A stretch of DNA of 64,000 bases from an uncultured Bacteroidales bacterium (GCA_903879715.1 CAIRMR010000005.1:1-64000); one strand, 5' to 3'; shown: positions 8,575-17,031, numbered from the stretch's first letter. Made by a program: numbers and translations. Notes: generated from the letters alone by a model not told the origin.

Positions 8575-9435
8575 ATGTTCGAGAATCTGAATCAACCATA
8601 TCCTTTCAATAATAATTTCAAGCATAACCTTCGTACAATCGCATTTGTATGTATGGGATTTATGTTGATTACGCTGTATTTTCAACCTTTCGGCATAAAT
8701 TTCCTGGCTTCACCAAATGATGGTTATTTTGTACTTATAATCGGATTGGTAAGTGCTGCCAATTTCTTTTTCAATACGCTTTTCCTTCCGGGATTATTTC
8801 CTAGACTATTTGAATCCGAACGGTGGACTGTAAAGAAAGAAATGATATGGAATGTCTGGATGTTTGCTGTTTTGATCGTGGCATTCACGCTGATAGCTAA
8901 GGTTTTCAGGATATCAGGCATGGAATCGCTAACATTTTTCCGTTCAGCGGCACTGGCTTTGTTGCCATTAATTCTTTTTAACCTTTCCAATTATAATAAT
9001 TCCCTGAAATCGAAAGTAACGCAGGTTATTGACAGTGGTCGGCACTGGTTGGCCGAAGAGCGAAAAGGCATTCACCCTACTGAAAATGAGCATATTAAAA
9101 TTGAATCAGATAATGGAAAGGAAATTTTTGAAGAGGATCTGAAAAATATTATCCTGATACAGTCAGCCAGTAATTACATCGAGATTTTCTTTCGCGAAGG
9201 AGCAAATGTTCGCAAACAAATGGTCCGGCAAACGTTGACAAATGTCGAAAGAAGTTTATCCGGTTTTCAGAATATCAAAAAATGTCATCGTTGCTGCCTG
9301 GTGAACATCGACCAGATTTCGAGGGTAACAGGCATCTCTCCGAATTACACACTTGAAGCAAACGGGCTCGATTTCCGCATTCCCATAGCAAGGCAAAATG
9401 TTACCAGGTTCAGGAAGCTTATCTCTCTTAAATAG
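8575..9435 (+). CDS. Membrane-anchored LytTR-family transcriptional regulator
   Basis: A 286-residue protein with four predicted membrane helices (about 20-37, 51-72, 92-111, 121-137) and a C-terminal LytTR DNA-binding domain (about 180-285; LKNIILIQSASNYIEIFF, KCHRCCLVNIDQI). It has no receiver domain, so it is a one-component membrane regulator of a type frequent in Bacteroidota. The open frame extends upstream to 8347, but that extension lacks domain character and contains the promoter, so I chose the ATG at 8575. Direct repeats at 9524-9602, just downstream, have the roughly two-helical-turn spacing that LytTR proteins recognise and may be its binding sites. Confidence 0.85.
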   Translation: MFENLNQPYPFNNNFKHNLRTIAFVCMGFMLITLYFQPFGINFLASPNDGYFVLIIGLVSAANFFFNTLFLPGLFPRLFESERWTVKKEMIWNVWMFAVLIVAFTLIAKVFRISGMESLTFFRSAALALLPLILFNLSNYNNSLKSKVTQVIDSGRHWLAEERKGIHPTENEHIKIESDNGKEIFEEDLKNIILIQSASNYIEIFFREGANVRKQMVRQTLTNVERSLSGFQNIKKCHRCCLVNIDQISRVTGISPNYTLEANGLDFRIPIARQNVTRFRKLISLK

Positions 9436-9523
9436 AAGCTTTTCTCCGGAATTTATTTGGTCATTTCATCCGTTACGCTACCCTTAGACCGGCAAAAACA
9501 AGTACTATTCGAGTAAACACACC

Positions 9524-9602
9524 GCATTTCATCCCTCAATATGCGGCATTTCGTCCCTCAGATTGACACTTCCGCCCATTTTAGGCAGTGCAGCCCATTT
9601 TT
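9524..9602. repeat. Direct-repeat array, possible LytTR operator
   Basis: GCATTTCATCCCTCA (9524-9538) and GCATTTCGTCCCTCA (9546-9560) are near-identical 15-mers 22 bases apart. They are followed by GCCCATTTT at 9574-9582 and again at 9594-9602, 20 bases apart. The spacing of about two helical turns is what LytTR regulators use. The array lies between the LytTR gene and the nitronate monooxygenase promoter at 9626. The regulatory role is inferred. Confidence 0.5.
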
Positions 9603-9625
9603 CAGCGCGACATTCTTTTCAGCAG

Positions 9626-9633
9626 TAATTTTG
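9626..9633 (+). promoter_or_regulatory. -7 promoter box for nitronate monooxygenase gene
   Basis: TAATTTTG, an exact TAnnTTTG match about 91 bases upstream of the start codon and immediately downstream of the direct-repeat array, which would cover the -33 region. Confidence 0.45.
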
Positions 9634-9723
9634 TGTCAGTAAAAGTTCAGGAGGTAGTATTCTACGCAATAACAAACATTTAATTCCTGGCATAAAACAA
9701 GGCTTTTACTTTCCCAAAAACTC

Positions 9724-10830
9724 ATGCAAATGACAAAGATGAAAGAATTGAACATCGGTGGATTGATTATACCTACTCCTATCATACAGGGAGGAATGGG
9801 CGTTGGGATATCTCTTTCGGGGCTTGCTTCAGCGGTTGCTGCCGAAGGCGGTGTTGGTGTTATATCAGCAGCCGGATTAGGCATGCTGTATAAAAGTCAT
9901 TCAAACGATTATCTGGCGAATTGTATTTTTGGATTAAAAGAGGAAATCAGGATAGCCAGGAGCAAAACGAAAGGCATACTTGGCGTAAATATAATGGTAG
10001 CGCTTACCAATTATGAGGACCTGGTGCGCACTTCAATTGAGGAGGGTATAGATATTGTTATCTCCGGAGCCGGGCTTCCGCTCGATCTGCCTAAATTCCT
10101 GACACCAGGCTGCAAAACCCGACTGGTTCCTATTGTTTCATCAGCGAGGGCAGCTTCATTGATATGCAACAAATGGCTGGCTAACTATAATTATCTTCCT
10201 GACGCAGTTATTGTCGAAGGCCCTAAAGCAGGTGGCCACCTGGGATTTAAACCTGAACAGATTTTTGATGAAAATTTTTCCATTGAAAAACTAATCCCGG
10301 AAGTGGTTTCAGTTGTAAACCCGATCGGATTGCTGAACGGGAAGGAAATTCCTGTAATTGCTGCCGGTGGAATATATTCCGGGGCTGATATTATTAAAAT
10401 ACTCGATTTAGGCGCTTCTGGTGTTCAGATGGGTACACGTTTTGTAACAACCGATGAATGCGATGCTTCATTTGAGTTTAAGCAAGCCTACCTGGATGCA
10501 ACAAAAGAAGATGTTACTATCATTAAAAGTCCGGTAGGAATGCCGGGACGGGCCATTAAATCACCCTTCCTGGATGAAGTTATGGCCGGTAAACGCCAAC
10601 CTAAGACTTGCCCGGTAAACTGTATCCGAACCTGCGATATCAGCACCGCTCCTTATTGCATCATTGCTTCGCTGACATCAGCACTCAGAGGCAACTTCCG
10701 CAGAGGTTATGCTTTTGCAGGCAGCAATGTATGGCGGACCAATAAAATTATCCCTGTTAAAGAGCTTATGGATACGATCAGGCAGGAATACCAGGTGTAT
10801 CAATTACAAGGGGAATTGGTGGGGTGCTAG
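9724..10830 (+). CDS. Nitronate monooxygenase / FabK-like flavoprotein
   Basis: A 368-residue TIM-barrel flavoenzyme of the 2-nitropropane dioxygenase superfamily. FMN-binding features: PIIQGGMGVGIS (19-30), GGVGVISAAGLG (42-53), AAGGIYSGADI and GVQMGTRFVTTDEC. The conserved histidine of the family is at H172 in EGPKAGGHLGF. The C-terminal part carries a cysteine group, CPVNCIRTCD and a further PYCI, that is not found in classical nitronate monooxygenases, which suggests an iron-sulfur or redox feature. The family includes nitronate-detoxifying enzymes and enoyl-ACP reductase FabK; the sequence alone does not decide. Start at 9724, with alternatives at 9730 and 9739. Confidence 0.82.
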   Translation: MQMTKMKELNIGGLIIPTPIIQGGMGVGISLSGLASAVAAEGGVGVISAAGLGMLYKSHSNDYLANCIFGLKEEIRIARSKTKGILGVNIMVALTNYEDLVRTSIEEGIDIVISGAGLPLDLPKFLTPGCKTRLVPIVSSARAASLICNKWLANYNYLPDAVIVEGPKAGGHLGFKPEQIFDENFSIEKLIPEVVSVVNPIGLLNGKEIPVIAAGGIYSGADIIKILDLGASGVQMGTRFVTTDECDASFEFKQAYLDATKEDVTIIKSPVGMPGRAIKSPFLDEVMAGKRQPKTCPVNCIRTCDISTAPYCIIASLTSALRGNFRRGYAFAGSNVWRTNKIIPVKELMDTIRQEYQVYQLQGELVGC

Positions 10831-10932
10831 GGAAAATAAGTTAATTGTTAATGATTAATGGTTAATAGTTATTTGTTGAAGGTTGAAGATTTAAAACAAA
10901 TAAGCAATTGATATATTTAGTAAAAAAAAAGG

Positions 10933-10967
10933 AAATCCCTGCAACTGAAAAGTAGCGGGGATTTTTA
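10933..10967. terminator. Bidirectional rho-independent terminator
   Basis: A 10-bp stem, AAATCCCTGC (10933-10942) with GCGGGGATTT (10955-10964), has a T-run on the right and an A-run on the left, so it can stop transcription in both directions. It sits between the convergent nitronate monooxygenase and methyltransferase genes. The bases before it (10838-10880) hold TTAATGGTTAATAG-like repeats. Confidence 0.8.
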
Positions 10968-11040
10968 TTTACAGATTCTATAAATTTAAAACAAATAGCA
11001 GAATTCACATTTACTAACCGGATCTTTGATTGAATTTGGT

Positions 11041-11805
11041 TTAGGCTTTTATAGCGATCACAAGCATTTCGAAATTTTCGGTTGTCAGTTTGTCCTGCCT
11101 GTTGAAAGCGCCAAGCGATGCCCCGAAAATGTCAATAGTTTTAAAATCAAGGGTTTTCAGTAACCAGGTAATTTCCGAAGGCACATAATACCTTTCGTTA
11201 CAATGTAATTCTTTCTGCGATCTGTTATCGTCTTCAAAAGTAGTTGTGTTATAATCGCGGAATGTCATTAAATCGAACGAATTTTCGGTTGTCACCGCGT
11301 TTCCTTCTTCCGCTTTAGATTGAAGAAAATCCTTTACCGAATGAAAAAGGGGAAATAATCCATTCAGGGTTGTAAATATCAGCTTACTTCCAGGCTTAAG
11401 TGCTTTGGAAGCGCTTTGAAGAATCTGAAAATTCATTTCATCCGTTTCCATCAACGGGAATGAGCCTTCGCACAGCATAATGGCAAGGTCAAATTCATTA
11501 CTGAATGGCAATTGCCGGGCATCCTGCTTTTGAAAATCAATCTGTAGTTTTTGTTCAGCGGCTTTTTCCCTTGCTCTTTGCAGTTGTGAATCAGAAAGAT
11601 CAATACCGGTCATGTTGTAGCCGCGTTTTGTTAATTCAATGGAATGTCGGCCGGTTCCACAGCCAATATCCAGGATTTTCAGGCCCTTGTTGTATGCAAT
11701 TTCGCTTTCGATAAAATCGCATTCGCCTAATGTTCCCTGCGTGAAAACTTCGTTGTCGTAAGTTAAACCATAATTTTCGAACAAGGATTCGTACCATTGT
11801 TTCAT
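11041..11805 (-). CDS. Class I SAM-dependent methyltransferase
   Basis: A 254-residue protein with SAM motif I at about residues 44-52 (ILDIGCGTGRHSIEL) and an acidic residue for ribose binding in GIDLSDSQLQRAREKA. The remainder follows the Methyltransf_25 layout (AIMLCEGSFPLM, LKPGSKLIFTTLNG). The substrate cannot be inferred. It is the second gene of a two-gene operon with the S4-domain protein, 12 bases downstream of it. Confidence 0.8.
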   Translation of the reverse strand: MKQWYESLFENYGLTYDNEVFTQGTLGECDFIESEIAYNKGLKILDIGCGTGRHSIELTKRGYNMTGIDLSDSQLQRAREKAAEQKLQIDFQKQDARQLPFSNEFDLAIMLCEGSFPLMETDEMNFQILQSASKALKPGSKLIFTTLNGLFPLFHSVKDFLQSKAEEGNAVTTENSFDLMTFRDYNTTTFEDDNRSQKELHCNERYYVPSEITWLLKTLDFKTIDIFGASLGAFNRQDKLTTENFEMLVIAIKA

Positions 11806-11817
11806 TTTCGTATGATT

Positions 11818-12024
11818 TTAAGTGATTGTGATTTGTTTCCTTTCAAAGATAACAATATCTCCTTTACGTAATTTCTTCCGCTTCTGGTATTCAATTTCAT
11901 TATTTACTTTTACTTCCCCATCCACAATCCGTTGGTTGGCTTCGCCGCCGGTATCTACAAGTCCTAATAATTTAAGTAGTTGGTTCAGTTGGATATATTC
12001 ATGATCGATAAGTTCGAATTCCAT
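11818..12024 (-). CDS. S4-domain RNA-binding protein (YbcJ/YaaA-like)
   Basis: A 68-residue protein that is almost entirely an S4 domain: IQLNQLLKLLGLVDTGGEAN, then IVDGEVKVNNE and RKGDIVIFERKQI. Such one-domain S4 proteins bind structured RNA, often rRNA or tRNA; the exact target is not known. It precedes the methyltransferase gene on the same strand with a 12-base gap, so the two are probably co-transcribed, and an RNA substrate for the methyltransferase is a reasonable but unproven guess. Confidence 0.8.
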   Translation of the reverse strand: MEFELIDHEYIQLNQLLKLLGLVDTGGEANQRIVDGEVKVNNEIEYQKRKKLRKGDIVIFERKQITIT

Positions 12025-12139
12025 AAAGGTTTTGGTGTTTAGGATTTGGGGATTGAAGAGTAAATTGTCATTCTATGGTCATTCAATGGTTGTGTGAGGA
12101 TTGGAAATTGAGACTAGAGATTATTTCGTAAATTTAAAC

Positions 12140-12262
12140 GCCGAAGGCATTTGAACCTTTGAACCTGTCACTGCGAGGAACGAAGCAGTAACCTTTGAAC
12201 TTTTAAACTTTTGAACCTTTGAACTTTTGAACCTGTCACTGCGAGGAACGAAGCAGGAACTT
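12140..12262. repeat. TTTGAAC tract with two CACTGCGAGGAACGAAGCAG copies
   Basis: Repeated TTTGAACCTTTGAAC units, with two identical 22-base copies beginning GTCACTGCGAGG and ending ACGAAGCAG at 12167-12188 and 12235-12256 (68 bases apart). GTCATTGCGAGGAACGAAGCAATC-like strings are known to me as a widely dispersed intergenic repeat in unrelated bacteria. The right end runs into the stop codon of the POT transporter gene. The stretch 12025-12139 before it holds nothing I recognise. Confidence 0.75.
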
Positions 12263-13567
12263 TTAAACCTCTTCCCTCGGCAAAACAAACCTGTTATACA
12301 GCAACAACCCGATAATAGTCGCCACTCCGATCAGGCTGAATATAAACCACAAAACTCCCGGCTGGTGAAGCTTGTCGACAAAATGCACATAGAGTGTGGC
12401 GCCAAGTATTCCTCCTATACCACTGCCTATTACTCCATACAGAAAAGCATATCCCTGGTACAAGGCTTTCTTATCTGCAGGAGCAATTAACCCGACATAC
12501 GAGATAAACTTGGGATGCGCGGTCATTTCACCAATGGAGAACATTACAATACCTCCAATGAAAACCCAGGCATAGGTGGAAATCGAGAGTACAGCCATTC
12601 CAATAGTTCCCAAAGCAATACCCGCAATCATAGTAGGTAATGCTGGTGTTTTACGAACAATTTTTGATACTATAAGCTGCAATAGGATAATACAACCCGA
12701 ACTTATCACCGTCACATGTTCAGTATCAAATTGCCAGGAAGGATTTTGAACGAAAATCCCCAGAAATGAGTTCACTGCACTGTTAACCGGAGTCATGTCA
12801 ACATAATCTTTCAGATACCAAAGTACTGTATCGAACATTTGAAAATAGAGTATCCAGAATCCGGAATAGATGAATATCATCAGTAGAAAGCGGTAATCTT
12901 TTAATACCAGGAATATACCTTTAAAAACATCAATCAGAGGTTTTGTGCTTTTAGGCCTTGGAGGTTCGCGGTAAATAAAAATGTTTAAAAGCAACATGGA
13001 ACCTGTTCCTACAGCTGCCATTATAAAAATATAACTCCAGCCTATGGTTTTAAGATACGGGACAAATATCAATGGAAAGATAAAAGCTCCCAGGTTAATG
13101 CTCCAATAATATATTCCAAATCCTAGAGATGAGTTGCTCTCATCAGTAACTCTTGCGATAGTACCTGCAATAATTGGTTTGAAAAAGCCTGCTCCTATTG
13201 CCATAAGCACCAGGCTAAGAAAAACCATCCCATAAGAGGTTGAAAGACTTGTAAAAAAGTAGCCCATACTCATTACACTAAAAGCCGTCATCAATGTGCG
13301 CCTGTATCCGAACCTGTCGGCCAGCGCTCCGGCAAGGATTGGCAGAAAATACAATAAAGGAGTGATTGTACTTTTAATCACACCCACGCTTTCTTTCGAA
13401 AAACCCAATCCGCCTTCGGGTACGCTCATTACCAGGTAAACCGAAAGCACCGACATTACGCCATAATACGATCCTCGCTCGAAAAACTCCATGGTGATTA
13501 CGGTCCAGAAACTCCGGGGAAACGATTTGAAGCCAGGTTTATCTGAAGAAGCCGGTAAATTTTTCAT
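12263..13567 (-). CDS. POT/PTR-family proton-coupled peptide transporter (MFS)
   Basis: A protein of about 434 residues with 12 predicted membrane helices. The POT signature E27-x2-E30-R31 followed by YYG (MEFFERGSYYG) near the first helix points to the proton-dependent oligopeptide transporter family. GFSKESVGVIKSTITPLLYFLPILAGALADRFGYRR is the MFS helix 2-3 loop. It would import di- or tripeptides or related compounds. I chose the ATG at 13567 (MKNLPASSDK); the frame is open to 13621 (MTFFSFFCNQ), a less likely start. The stop codon lies at the edge of the TTTGAAC repeat tract. fadL upstream has its own terminator. Confidence 0.8.
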   Translation of the reverse strand: MKNLPASSDKPGFKSFPRSFWTVITMEFFERGSYYGVMSVLSVYLVMSVPEGGLGFSKESVGVIKSTITPLLYFLPILAGALADRFGYRRTLMTAFSVMSMGYFFTSLSTSYGMVFLSLVLMAIGAGFFKPIIAGTIARVTDESNSSLGFGIYYWSINLGAFIFPLIFVPYLKTIGWSYIFIMAAVGTGSMLLLNIFIYREPPRPKSTKPLIDVFKGIFLVLKDYRFLLMIFIYSGFWILYFQMFDTVLWYLKDYVDMTPVNSAVNSFLGIFVQNPSWQFDTEHVTVISSGCIILLQLIVSKIVRKTPALPTMIAGIALGTIGMAVLSISTYAWVFIGGIVMFSIGEMTAHPKFISYVGLIAPADKKALYQGYAFLYGVIGSGIGGILGATLYVHFVDKLHQPGVLWFIFSLIGVATIIGLLLYNRFVLPREEV

Positions 13568-13680
13568 AAAGTTTTCTGAATTTTCATTTTGCTGGTTGCA
13601 AAAGAAAGAAAAAAAAGTCATATTCTGCTTAGTATTTTAGGCCGGACTGAATTTGAGCATTTTCCCGGATGAATATCCAT

Positions 13681-13715
13681 AAAAAAAGTCCCGATCATTC
13701 GACCGGGACTTTTTC
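13681..13715 (-). terminator. Rho-independent terminator after fadL-like gene
   Basis: AAAAAGTCCCG (13683-13693) pairs with CGGGACTTTTT (13704-13714), with a short loop and a T-run on the minus strand. It lies 18 bases past the porin stop codon and separates that gene from the downstream transporter. Confidence 0.85.
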
Positions 13716-13732
13716 AGTATAAGCTTATTTTT

Positions 13733-15379
13733 TTATTTACCAATTCTAACATCAAGTCCAACTGCAAGTAACCAGGTTGTTTTTGCATAATCTTCTGTAA
13801 CTGGCACTAATGATGTGCCTAAATGGTCAAAATGTTTCTGACCGTCGTTGTAAAAAGTATTCAATGCGCCAAGATTTACTGCAATATCTTTAGTGATTTT
13901 ATATTGCCCTCCAATTCCAATTGTATTTGAAGTAAGACTATAACTTAAATCAGATTGATACGCTTCCGATACACCAGTTTTTGCAAGAAGGTATCCGGCA
14001 CTTACCAGGAATTTATCGGTAATATTGTACTCCAGGCCTAATGCCAGTTCGTAGTAGTTTTTATCAATTACAGATTCATTGGTTACAAATTCACCACCTA
14101 TCTTTTTTCCATAATCAGCGCTTTTATCGAAATACAAATTATATCCGAGCGAAGCAGTCAATTTAGATGTTAAAGGATACGAAGCACCGATAGAAAGCAA
14201 AGCCGGCATATCACTGCGGGATATGTCACCATCAGTAAATAAACCTGAACCATCTATTTTGGTTTCGTTGGTCAGTTCAATATTAGTCTGAAATTCGTAT
14301 TTGATAGCAAGGGTAAGTTTTTCAGCCAGAGTAAGATTTACACCCAACATCGGGGTATAACCCATACCTTTTTGAACCGCATCTACTTCTACATCATTTG
14401 TTGCTGTTGCATTTGTAGTCATTGCATTCGCTTTTACAGTAAATACAGGAGCTGCATTAGTCAGAATTCCCTGAGTTGAAGCAATTGTCTGGGCTCCTAT
14501 CTGAGCAGGAGTTAAACCAGCAGCACCAAGTATCTGTTGTATTTGAGTAACTTGTTCCGCTGTTAATCCAACTGCAGTACCACTTGATAGAGGTACTGAT
14601 CCATATCCCTGATCAATAATTGGTTGAACACCGTTTGCATATTGTGAAGCTCCTCCAGCCAATGTATTTAGCTTAGTTGCACCTGCAGTAAAGAAATCCT
14701 TAGCCGGCACCATTTGACCATTATAATCGGCGCCAAAGGCCGGATAAGTCGGATTGATCATGATATTCTTAATGCCTCCTTTGTAGGTATTCTTTGCTGT
14801 TACATATCGCAGACCAGCAAATACAGAAACTGCCGGGCTGATCTCGTATGAAACGCCAGCCTGGTACCCAAAAAATACGGACGTGCCTTCAAAGTTAATA
14901 TCAGCGGAATAATTAGTTGTTGGAATCCCGTTTCTAGTTAATGAAGGAGCAATATCCGAAATTCCCATTTCGAATGAAGGCAAACCTGTATCATAGGTAG
15001 CGCCGCCTCCGCCGCCAACCGGATTAAATCCAAATGAAAAAGCAAATTTATTCATTTTGTAAACTGCGTAAACGCCAGGGAATACTGGGGCTTTAACAAT
15101 TCCGGTATACGTAGTTGGACTACCGTTTAAATTGGTGTAATCATTGGTAGCATCCTTGGTTTGAAAAATGGATTGATTGTTCAGGGAAAAGTGAAAGCCA
15201 TTTCCTAATTTGGTAAGGCCGGCAGGATTGTAGTAAACGGCATCAATCCCTAAAGAAGCATTTCGGGCTAGCATACGCGCGTAAGCAGCACTTTGATTTG
15301 AATTAGTCATAATTCCACCAGCCATCAGGCCTGAACTTAGCAACGCTGCTGAAAGAGCAAGAAGTAGTTTTCTTTTCAT
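13733..15379 (-). CDS. OmpP1/FadL/TodX-family outer membrane transport protein
   Basis: A precursor of about 548 residues with a signal peptide (residues 1-20, ending GLMA) and the FadL signature NPAGLTKL at 51-58 after the N-terminal hatch segment. The rest is a long beta-barrel with extended hydrophilic loops; residues about 225-320 are low-complexity and alanine/glutamine/threonine-rich, longer than in most FadL homologues. FadL proteins carry long-chain fatty acids or other hydrophobic compounds across the outer membrane; substrate here is unknown. The reading frame is open to 15451, but the promoter lies inside that extension, so the start is the ATG at 15379. Confidence 0.87.
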   Translation of the reverse strand: MKRKLLLALSAALLSSGLMAGGIMTNSNQSAAYARMLARNASLGIDAVYYNPAGLTKLGNGFHFSLNNQSIFQTKDATNDYTNLNGSPTTYTGIVKAPVFPGVYAVYKMNKFAFSFGFNPVGGGGGATYDTGLPSFEMGISDIAPSLTRNGIPTTNYSADINFEGTSVFFGYQAGVSYEISPAVSVFAGLRYVTAKNTYKGGIKNIMINPTYPAFGADYNGQMVPAKDFFTAGATKLNTLAGGASQYANGVQPIIDQGYGSVPLSSGTAVGLTAEQVTQIQQILGAAGLTPAQIGAQTIASTQGILTNAAPVFTVKANAMTTNATATNDVEVDAVQKGMGYTPMLGVNLTLAEKLTLAIKYEFQTNIELTNETKIDGSGLFTDGDISRSDMPALLSIGASYPLTSKLTASLGYNLYFDKSADYGKKIGGEFVTNESVIDKNYYELALGLEYNITDKFLVSAGYLLAKTGVSEAYQSDLSYSLTSNTIGIGGQYKITKDIAVNLGALNTFYNDGQKHFDHLGTSLVPVTEDYAKTTWLLAVGLDVRIGK

Positions 15380-15428
15380 TTTACTTTTTTGGGTTAGTAG
15401 TTTAATTCGTTTTGGCAATTTGAGGCAG

Positions 15429-15460
15429 CCAAAATATATAGTTTTTTTCATAATACCAAA
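15429..15460 (-). promoter_or_regulatory. Promoter of the FadL-like gene
   Basis: On the minus strand a TTTGG (-33 type) at 15456-15460 is followed after about 19 bases by TATATTTTGG at 15429-15438, close to TAnnTTTG. It lies inside the longer open frame from 15451 and so supports the start at 15379. Confidence 0.5.
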
Positions 15461-15860
15461 TTAAATTAAATGCCAGAACGTTACAATTATTCTACATCCT
15501 TACGTATATGGGTGTTTGAATATGTTTTCCGGTTAACATTTTTTTAACAATTTTCTGACAAAAGCAAAACTGACTTGGTTTTATTGAATAATGAATCAGT
15601 ATTCCTGAATTACAATCCTATGAACGGAAAAGAAATATTAAACACTTTGGGAAAACAAAAAAAAAGCCTGGCAGATCATTAGAATTGTAATTTAACAGTA
15701 CTATATTTGTTAAAATTGTAATTTTGTTTCCTCAATAATCATAAGAACCTTGTATTTCCAATGGCTTGAAGTCTAAAAATCAAATCATTGAATGTATGAA
15801 TACAGATATTACAGAAATATTTAATTTTTTTTTCTTCCCTATTGCCCGGATAAAAAAAAG
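15461..15860. other. Long intergenic region
   Basis: About 400 AT-rich bases between the fadL promoter and the tRNA-Glu promoter. It holds an inverted repeat TTTAACA (15691-15697) / TGTTAAA (15708-15714), flanked by direct repeats ATTGTAATTT (15684-15693 and 15715-15724), with an exact -7 box TATATTTG at 15702-15709 inside. A 20-codon open frame at 15620-15682 (MNGKEILNTLGKQKK...) may be chance. No gene is supported. Confidence 0.4.
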
Positions 15861-15863
15861 TAT

Positions 15864-15871
15864 TACCTTTG
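15864..15871 (+). promoter_or_regulatory. -7 promoter box for tRNA-Glu / rpsT
   Basis: TACCTTTG followed by CAG, an exact TAnnTTTG match 20 bases before the tRNA. Confidence 0.65.
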
Positions 15872-15890
15872 CAGCCTCAAAAAACGATAT

Positions 15891-15962
15891 GGTCCGTTCG
15901 TCTAGGGGTTAGGACGTCAGGTTTTCATCCTGGTAACAGGGGTTCGATTCCCCTACGGACTA
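15891..15962 (+). tRNA. tRNA-Glu (anticodon TTC)
   Basis: A 72-base cloverleaf. Acceptor arms GGTCCGT and ACGGACT pair (with a terminal G-U), the anticodon stem TCAGG/CCTGG encloses the loop TTTTCAT with anticodon TTC, and the T arm AGGGG-TTCGATT-CCCCT is perfect. The CCA end is not encoded (CTA follows the discriminator A). It lies between a TAnnTTTG promoter and rpsT, 24 bases before the rpsT start, and may be co-transcribed with it. Confidence 0.95.
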
Positions 15963-15986
15963 CTAACAACATTATAAAGTTTAACA

Positions 15987-16238
15987 ATGGCAAATCACAA
16001 GTCATCCTTAAAAAGGATCAGAGCAAACGACAAGAAAAGGCTTCGCAACCGTTATTATGCAAAAACCATGCGTAATTCAATTAAAGCTTTTCGTGAATTA
16101 GAAGACAAAACCGTTGCCTCCGAAAAACTACCATCCCTGGTTTCTCTTATTGATAAACTCGCTAAGAAAAGCATCATTCACAAAAACAAAGCTGCGAACT
16201 TAAAATCGAAGCTTACTAAAAAAGTGAACGCGCTGTAG
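15987..16238 (+). CDS. rpsT: 30S ribosomal protein S20
   Basis: An 83-residue basic, helical protein beginning MANHKSSLKRIRANDKKRLR, the typical S20 start. It binds 16S rRNA in the small subunit. Length is normal for the family (83-88). It follows tRNA-Glu closely and is followed by a strong terminator at 16257-16286, so tRNA-Glu and rpsT probably form one transcript. Confidence 0.96.
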   Translation: MANHKSSLKRIRANDKKRLRNRYYAKTMRNSIKAFRELEDKTVASEKLPSLVSLIDKLAKKSIIHKNKAANLKSKLTKKVNAL

Positions 16239-16256
16239 TCAAAATCTTTACATGTT

Positions 16257-16286
16257 AAAAGCCTCTGATTTTCAGGGGCTTTTTCG
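16257..16286 (+). terminator. Rho-independent terminator after rpsT
   Basis: AAAAGCCTCTG (16257-16267) pairs with CAGGGGCTTTT (16273-16283), closing on a 5-base loop and followed by a T-run. Confidence 0.88.
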
Positions 16287-16335
16287 TTTTAGATAGTTTT
16301 GTATTTTAGCATCTCCTATTATTAATTATCCGCTG

Positions 16336-17031
16336 ATGGACAAACTACCTAAAACTTCAATTAAAGACTGGGCCGAAGATGACAAACCACGGGAAAAGCT
16401 CCTTAATAAAGGACCCGCAGCGCTCAGCAACGCCGAATTGATTGCTATTCTTATTGGCTCCGGAAACAATGAGGAATCAGCGGTGGCTTTATCAAAAAGA
16501 ATCATGAATGAGGTAAGTGACAATTTTGCCGAATTAGCCAGGCTTACTATTTCAGATCTTCAAAAATACAAAGGCATAGGTGAAGCCAAAGCCATCACTA
16601 TAGCTGCTGCTCTTGAACTTGGACGAAGAAGAGGAACTTCAGTGCTTAACGAAAAACCCCTGGTTAAAGACAGCAAAACCGCTTTTATCCTGTTTCAGAA
16701 AGAACTTGGCGATCTGAATTATGAAAATTTCTGTGTATTGCTGCTTAACAGGGCTAACAAAGTATTGAAAACAGTAAGGATCAGCGATGGAGGCATAACA
16801 GGTACTGTGGTCGATCAGCGCAAAGTATTTAAAGTGGCGCTTGATAATAATGCCACTTCTATTATTTTAGGCCATAACCATCCTTCGGGACAATTAACAC
16901 CAAGTACCGCTGATATTGAACTGACAAAAAAGATGAAAGCTGCAGGCGAAACGCTGGATCTGCCGGTTCTGGATCACATTATTGTCGGCGATGGAAATTA
17001 TTATAGTTTTGCAGATGAGGGAATCATGTAG
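16336..17031 (+). CDS. radC: RadC family protein (JAB/MPN domain)
   Basis: A 231-residue protein with an N-terminal helix-hairpin-helix part (LSDLQKYKGIGEAKAITIAAALELGRR, about 75-102) and a C-terminal JAB/MPN metalloprotease-fold domain with the RadC metal motif HNHPSGQLTPSTAD (about 178-191). Historically named a DNA repair protein; its function is disputed. Full length (about 225-232). Its TAG stop codon (17029-17031) is embedded in the first palindrome of the 56-base tandem repeat that follows. It is preceded by the rpsT terminator, so it has its own promoter. Confidence 0.92.
   Translation: MDKLPKTSIKDWAEDDKPREKLLNKGPAALSNAELIAILIGSGNNEESAVALSKRIMNEVSDNFAELARLTISDLQKYKGIGEAKAITIAAALELGRRRGTSVLNEKPLVKDSKTAFILFQKELGDLNYENFCVLLLNRANKVLKTVRISDGGITGTVVDQRKVFKVALDNNATSIILGHNHPSGQLTPSTADIELTKKMKAAGETLDLPVLDHIIVGDGNYYSFADEGIM

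Noticed and set aside
15869-16075. Open frame of 68 codons over the tRNA-Glu gene
   Set aside because: It overlaps the tRNA and rpsT in another frame and has no family character.
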